Below are positions 60,151 to 64,000 of a stretch of 64,000 nucleotides of DNA, piece by piece (the first letter of the stretch is position 1; the number at the start of each line of letters is the position of its first letter). The position numbers and the translations under genes were made by a program. The DNA is from Phycisphaerales bacterium (GTDB lineage: Bacteria > Planctomycetota > Phycisphaerae > Phycisphaerales > UBA1924), in contig JAJDDF010000008.1 of assembly GCA_029260455.1 (NCBI GenBank), positions 1-64,000 of the forward strand, read 5' to 3'. The notes under the pieces were generated by a model. That model did no database searches. It was not told the DNA's origin and saw nothing but the letters and a program-made list of their open reading frames with translations.

Positions 60151-61695
60151 ATGCAGATCAAACAACAGATAAGCATGGTCTTCAACATGGACAAGTGTCT
60201 GGGTTGTAATACCTGCACACTCGCATGCAAGAACGTGTGGACCAACCGCGAAGGCGCGGAATACATGTTCTGGAACAACGTTGAGACCAAGCCCGGAATT
60301 GGCTATCCGAAGCAGTGGGAAGATCAGAAGAAATACAAGGGCGGGTGGCAACGCAGTCCGAATTCCAAAGGGCCGCGTTTGCGCTATGGCTCGCGCTTTC
60401 AGATGATGATGAACCTTTTTTACAACCCGGTTATGCCGCAGATGGATGACTATTACGGAAAAGGACCGTTCACCTATACCTACGAAGATCTGCATAGCGA
60501 AAAGTCAACGAAAAAGTCTCAGCCTGTGGCACGGCCCAAGTCGCAGATCACCGGCGAAGAAGACATCGATATCACCTACGCCGTCAACTGGGATGACAAT
60601 GGCGCTGGCGCGACTGTTGATGGTCTGGGCGGGATGGATTCCAACTTCGCGGGCATGTCTGACACAGAGCGCAAGGCGCTCCTGAGCTTCCGCGACTCGT
60701 TCATCTTGTACCTGCCCCGCATCTGCAATCACTGCCTGAATGCCGGGTGCGTTGGGTCTTGTCCGAGTGGCGCGGCGTACAAGCGCGAAGAAGATGGCAT
60801 CGTTCTCATTGACCAGGACAGATGCCGCGCTTGGCGGTATTGCGTCTCAGCGTGCCCGTACAAGAAGACCTATTTCAACTGGCGCACCTCAAAAATGGAG
60901 AAGTGCGTCTTGTGCTATCCGCGAGTTGAAACAGGCCAGCCGCCAGCGTGTTTTCATGCGTGCCCAGGGCGCATCCGGTACATGGGCCCGCTTCTCTATG
61001 ACCTTGATCGTGTGCCCGAGGCTGCGAACGCGCCGGAAGAGGATCTCGTCCAGGCGCAACGCGACATCATTTTAGATCCCAACGATCGACAGGTTCAGAT
61101 CGCTGCGGGCGATGCGGGGATCAGCGATGCGTGGATGGAAGCATGTGCGCGCTCGCCGTCCTATCGCATGTTCAAGCAGTGGGAAATCGCATTGCCGCTG
61201 CATCCGGAGTTTCGCACGTTGCCCTGTCTTTTCTATGTGCCGCCTGAGAGCCCGGTGCGCACCGATGCCAACAGCACCGAACATTACAACATGACCAACG
61301 GTAATAGCGTGCTGCCCGATCTTGATGAATTTCGGATTCCGGTTCGGTTTCTTGCCTCGATGCTTTCTGCTGGCAATGAGCAGATGATCAAGACTGCACT
61401 CCTGCGTCAGCTCGCGGTGCGTGCTTACCGGCGCTCTGCGCGAGTGGAAGGCAAGGCTGATGCGGAAGTGCTCAAGAGTGTTGGGTTATCTGAGGATGAT
61501 GCGAGAGAGATGCACCGCCTGCTGGCACTTGCGCATTTCCACGAGCGTTTTGTCGTACCGACAACTCGGCGCGAACGCACAGCGAACTCGCCATTTATCG
61601 AGCGCGGTGTCTCGGGCTTTAGTGAACTTTCGCCGGGTGACAAGCCGCGCCGGCGCACCTCCTTCCACGGCCAAAGCCAAGAGGTGGGGAGCTGA
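60151..61695 (+). CDS. narH: Respiratory nitrate reductase beta subunit
   Basis: A 515-residue four-cluster electron carrier. The first cluster motif is Cys16, Cys19, Cys22, Cys26 (CLGCNTCTLAC). Later motifs are CNHCLNAGCVGSC, CRAWRYCVSAC, where Trp replaces a Cys as in all NarH (3Fe-4S site), and CVLCYPRVETG with CFHAC. It moves electrons from NarI haems to NarG. GGGGA lies nine bases before the ATG. The C-terminus extends about 40 residues beyond the core, rich in Arg and Ser. Confidence 0.97.
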   Translation: MQIKQQISMVFNMDKCLGCNTCTLACKNVWTNREGAEYMFWNNVETKPGIGYPKQWEDQKKYKGGWQRSPNSKGPRLRYGSRFQMMMNLFYNPVMPQMDDYYGKGPFTYTYEDLHSEKSTKKSQPVARPKSQITGEEDIDITYAVNWDDNGAGATVDGLGGMDSNFAGMSDTERKALLSFRDSFILYLPRICNHCLNAGCVGSCPSGAAYKREEDGIVLIDQDRCRAWRYCVSACPYKKTYFNWRTSKMEKCVLCYPRVETGQPPACFHACPGRIRYMGPLLYDLDRVPEAANAPEEDLVQAQRDIILDPNDRQVQIAAGDAGISDAWMEACARSPSYRMFKQWEIALPLHPEFRTLPCLFYVPPESPVRTDANSTEHYNMTNGNSVLPDLDEFRIPVRFLASMLSAGNEQMIKTALLRQLAVRAYRRSARVEGKADAEVLKSVGLSEDDAREMHRLLALAHFHERFVVPTTRRERTANSPFIERGVSGFSELSPGDKPRRRTSFHGQSQEVGS

Positions 61696-61698
61696 GCA

Positions 61699-62394
61699 AT
61701 GACAACGACCGACGACCTCAAAACGGCGTACCAACTCATCACCGAGCTGCTTCTCAACCCTGAAGAGCGCGATGCTACGCGGGTGAATATGCTGCAGAAG
61801 CGCCTTGCTTCGGAGTTGCCGCATGTTGCGTCTTGTATCATCGAGTTCCTCGCGGATCCGGTCTCGCAATCACGCAGTGAGTATGTGCAGACACTTGAAT
61901 TGTCGCCCACGTGCCCCCTCTACCTGGGCACGCATCTTTTCGATGAGCCCTCAACGTGCAGCGGGATCGGCACGTCTGGCCGCAACTCGTACATGCTGGA
62001 AATGATCGGCCTCTACGGCCACTTCGGGATCGAGCTGAACGGGAGCGAACTGCCCGACTTCCTGCCGGTCATGGTTGATTTTCTGTGGATCAGTCTTGAG
62101 TCATCGGTGCGAGATCAAGTTGCGCTGCGGCGCTGGTTCCTCGAGCGGCACATGCAGCCGGGACTCAAGGCATTGAGTGAGTCGTTAACCAAGTACAAGA
62201 GCCCGTATGTGAAACTTGTGTCCGCGCTGCAGGCTGCGGCAGAAGAGGATCTCCGGCTCATCGGTGATGCCCCGGCGTGGCGTGCGCCAGATGCGCCATC
62301 TCCAAATGATGTGTCTCTGCCCATACTTACCGCGGATGCCAAAGGTGCAGAGCGGGCCACGGGATGCATGGCGGAATTAGAGGTGCGCGCGTGA
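61699..62394 (+). CDS. narJ: Nitrate reductase assembly chaperone
   Basis: A 231-residue NarJ/TorD-family all-helical chaperone needed for molybdenum and cluster insertion into NarG. Visible family features are the helix start YQLITELLLNP, the LYLGTHLFDEPS patch and the YMLEMIGLYGHFGIEL segment. GGGGAG precedes the ATG three bases after narH. Its stop overlaps the narI GTG (GTGA). Confidence 0.93.
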   Translation: MTTTDDLKTAYQLITELLLNPEERDATRVNMLQKRLASELPHVASCIIEFLADPVSQSRSEYVQTLELSPTCPLYLGTHLFDEPSTCSGIGTSGRNSYMLEMIGLYGHFGIELNGSELPDFLPVMVDFLWISLESSVRDQVALRRWFLERHMQPGLKALSESLTKYKSPYVKLVSALQAAAEEDLRLIGDAPAWRAPDAPSPNDVSLPILTADAKGAERATGCMAELEVRA

Positions 62395-64000
62395 GCCCTC
62401 GCGTCTCTGAAACATGGGCCGTCTTTTCGACACTCGCGCTGGTATCACTGGTGGCATGGCTCATTGTGCGCGGTGTTGCTGGTGGACCGGGTGCGCCTGC
62501 CCCGGATGCGCAAGTGGCATCAGCGCCACCGGCCCCACCGCCAGTGGTGCAGATTGCAACCGCACCCGATTCTGTAATACAAACAACTCCCGATTCGGTT
62601 GTCAAAGATGACCCGAATCAGGCGGTGGAAACTCAAACAACTTCCGTAGTGCAAAGCTTACGCGCACGCAGTGGACCGAGGAGCTATGCCAACCCGAGCG
62701 AGGCGACAGCCATGAATAATTTTATGTGGGGCGTGTACCCATACCTGTGCATTTTGCTGTTCTTGTTGGTGCCAATTGTGCGAATGATCTTCAGACCATT
62801 CTCATGGAGCACCCGCGCCAGTGGCCTCTTTGGACGCCAGTTGCTGGGGGCAGCATCGCTCCTGCTTCACTGGGGATTGGTGTTGCTGCTTGTTGGTCAT
62901 GTTGTCGCACTGATCGGCGGCGTGCTGGGATTCGGTGCCGCCATCGCGTTCTTCTACTGGACAGGTTTGCTCGGTGGTTTGATGGTGCTCGCGGGTTCGG
63001 TCATTGCGCTGTACCGACGGATTGTGTCGCCACAGGTGCGCGCGATCAGTCAGGTCGAAGACTATGTCATTCATGTCTTACTCATCTCACTTGTGTGTCT
63101 TGCGCTGTATCAAGTGATTGTCCATCGCATCTTTGGTGTCTCATACACCGCGGGGTCATGGGCGGCGAGCTTGTGGACATTGTCGCCGCAACCTGAATTG
63201 ATGGAATCTGCAAGTCTTCTGACCAAGCTTCATGTGCTACTGGCACTCACGTTCTTCGGTTATTTCCCATTTACCAAACTCGTGCACTTCTGGACCTTCC
63301 CGGTGAACTACTTCGTTCGCCCCAGAATCTCGATGCGCACCGCCCGGTATCGCTTCCAGCGCCGCTGGGAGTTCGCATTGCGCAGCGATAAATCATGGCT
63401 TGTCTACGGCTTGTGCACCGTGATGGGCGTCTTTCTGATCTCTGCTGTTTCACTCGGCCTTGCAAAACCGCCCGAAGGTTCAGGGGTTGTGTCGACGAGC
63501 GCACTTGTCAAGACCAAAACTGGCACATGGCTCACCGGTTATCCCCTGTATGTGAGTCAGTGTGCAAGGTGTCACGGCCTCTCCGGGCGCGGCGATGGCC
63601 CCGGTGCACACTCCCCCACCTTTGCAGCGCTGCCTCGCGATTTCGTCTATCAAGGTGAACACTTCGGAGCGCGCTATCACTTTGTTTCAACGGACAATGG
63701 TGTTGCCTCGGATGACGATTTGTATCGGGCAATTGCAGAAGGGCTCGGAGAAGACTCGGGAATGCCCGCCTTTCCCGATCTAACTAATGATCAGATTCTT
63801 TCTCTGATCGATGTGCTCAACGGGTTCCGTACTGATGCGCCCAAGCCGGGCAGGCCAATTCATGTCGGCACGCCACCACCGGCAACACCGCAAACCATTG
63901 CACGGGGCAAGGAGTTGTACTTCGAGAGCTGCCTGAGTTGTCACGGCGAAGATGGCAGCGGCGGCACGCAGCAGGTCTTCAGTTGGCGCGAACTCTCGCC
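62391..64000 (+). CDS. narI: NarI fused to an N-terminal extension and C-terminal cytochrome c domains (3' end outside window)
   Basis: An uninterrupted frame from the GTG overlapping narJ's stop to the right edge, at least 536 residues. Residues 1-107 have one membrane helix (9-27) and a Pro/Ala/Thr-rich linker; an ATG at 62712 (codon 108) is the classical NarI start. NarI follows with five helices and all four haem b ligands: His160 and His170 (10 apart), His281 and His299 (18 apart), as in E. coli NarI. A further helix near 358-376 leads to a periplasmic part with haem c sites CARCH (391-395) and CLSCH (514-518). The fusion would join quinol oxidation, b haems and c haems in one chain. Confidence 0.88.
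   Translation, partial: MSPRVSETWAVFSTLALVSLVAWLIVRGVAGGPGAPAPDAQVASAPPAPPPVVQIATAPDSVIQTTPDSVVKDDPNQAVETQTTSVVQSLRARSGPRSYANPSEATAMNNFMWGVYPYLCILLFLLVPIVRMIFRPFSWSTRASGLFGRQLLGAASLLLHWGLVLLLVGHVVALIGGVLGFGAAIAFFYWTGLLGGLMVLAGSVIALYRRIVSPQVRAISQVEDYVIHVLLISLVCLALYQVIVHRIFGVSYTAGSWAASLWTLSPQPELMESASLLTKLHVLLALTFFGYFPFTKLVHFWTFPVNYFVRPRISMRTARYRFQRRWEFALRSDKSWLVYGLCTVMGVFLISAVSLGLAKPPEGSGVVSTSALVKTKTGTWLTGYPLYVSQCARCHGLSGRGDGPGAHSPTFAALPRDFVYQGEHFGARYHFVSTDNGVASDDDLYRAIAEGLGEDSGMPAFPDLTNDQILSLIDVLNGFRTDAPKPGRPIHVGTPPPATPQTIARGKELYFESCLSCHGEDGSGGTQQVFSWRELS

Noticed and set aside
1-64000. CRISPR arrays, insertion sequences, integrases, phage genes
   Set aside because: No direct-repeat array, transposase or integrase motif was seen; the region reads as stable chromosome.

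Overview
The window most resembles a chromosomal segment from a Planctomycetota bacterium, probably class Phycisphaerae. This is inferred from secreted proteins ending in short dockerin-like repeats closed by a terminal Cys, a PEP-CTERM-like tail ending in an Arg run, an Alternative Complex III operon, and many multihaem cytochromes next to NHL-repeat lipoproteins. No rRNA is present to settle the taxonomy. Only two tRNAs (Val-GAC, Thr-UGU) are seen. I found no CRISPR array, prophage or insertion sequence.

Region by region: 0-5.3 kb holds envelope thiol/redox proteins (DsbD-like domain, redoxin, Cys-less rhodanese lipoprotein), a fibro-slime protein and murA. 5.5-7.4 kb is a CcoG/NapH-like polyferredoxin with a TPR tail. 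7.7-16 kb is a same-strand run of secreted proteins: two tandem paralogues of unknown function, two soluble sugar dehydrogenase-like propellers (all four with C-terminal dockerin-like repeats) and a penicillin acylase family Ntn hydrolase. 16-18 kb holds the tRNAs, a PEP-CTERM-like protein and a DinB-family protein.

18.1-26.5 kb (minus strand) is one tight cluster: HAO-like octahaem cytochrome, ResB, CcsA, membrane tetrahaem cytochrome, Tat ferredoxin, NrfD/DsrP-like quinol subunit and a small unknown. It looks like a quinol-to-octahaem respiratory module carrying its own haem-ligation machinery. Behind it (26.7-31.1 kb) lies a regulatory operon: sensor kinase, HAMP/DHp-like protein without an ATPase domain, NtrC-type sigma-54 activator and a small NTF2-like protein. 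Good sigma-54 (GG-N10-GC) promoters precede both operons, and further candidates precede nearby multihaem genes.

31.4-42.3 kb is a multihaem region: 15-, 12-, 6-, 5- and 4-haem cytochromes, two NHL lipoproteins and a 676-residue predicted outer-membrane beta barrel. This is the layout of a porin-cytochrome conduit for electron transfer across the outer membrane. 42.5-44.2 kb adds an unknown anchored protein and a CcmC-like protein.

44.2-55.3 kb (minus) is actABCDEF (Alternative Complex III) running directly into moaA, a carboxymuconolactone decarboxylase-like gene, moeA and mobA (molybdenum cofactor). Divergently, 55.6-64 kb carries a DUF59 protein, narG, narH, narJ and a narI fused in frame to an N-terminal extension and C-terminal c-type haem domains; narI runs off the right edge. 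Together the genes suggest a nitrate-respiring, cytochrome-rich organism in which nitrate is reduced by Nar, nitrite may be handled by the octahaem module, and electrons may also leave through the porin-cytochrome conduit. The last two roles are inference.
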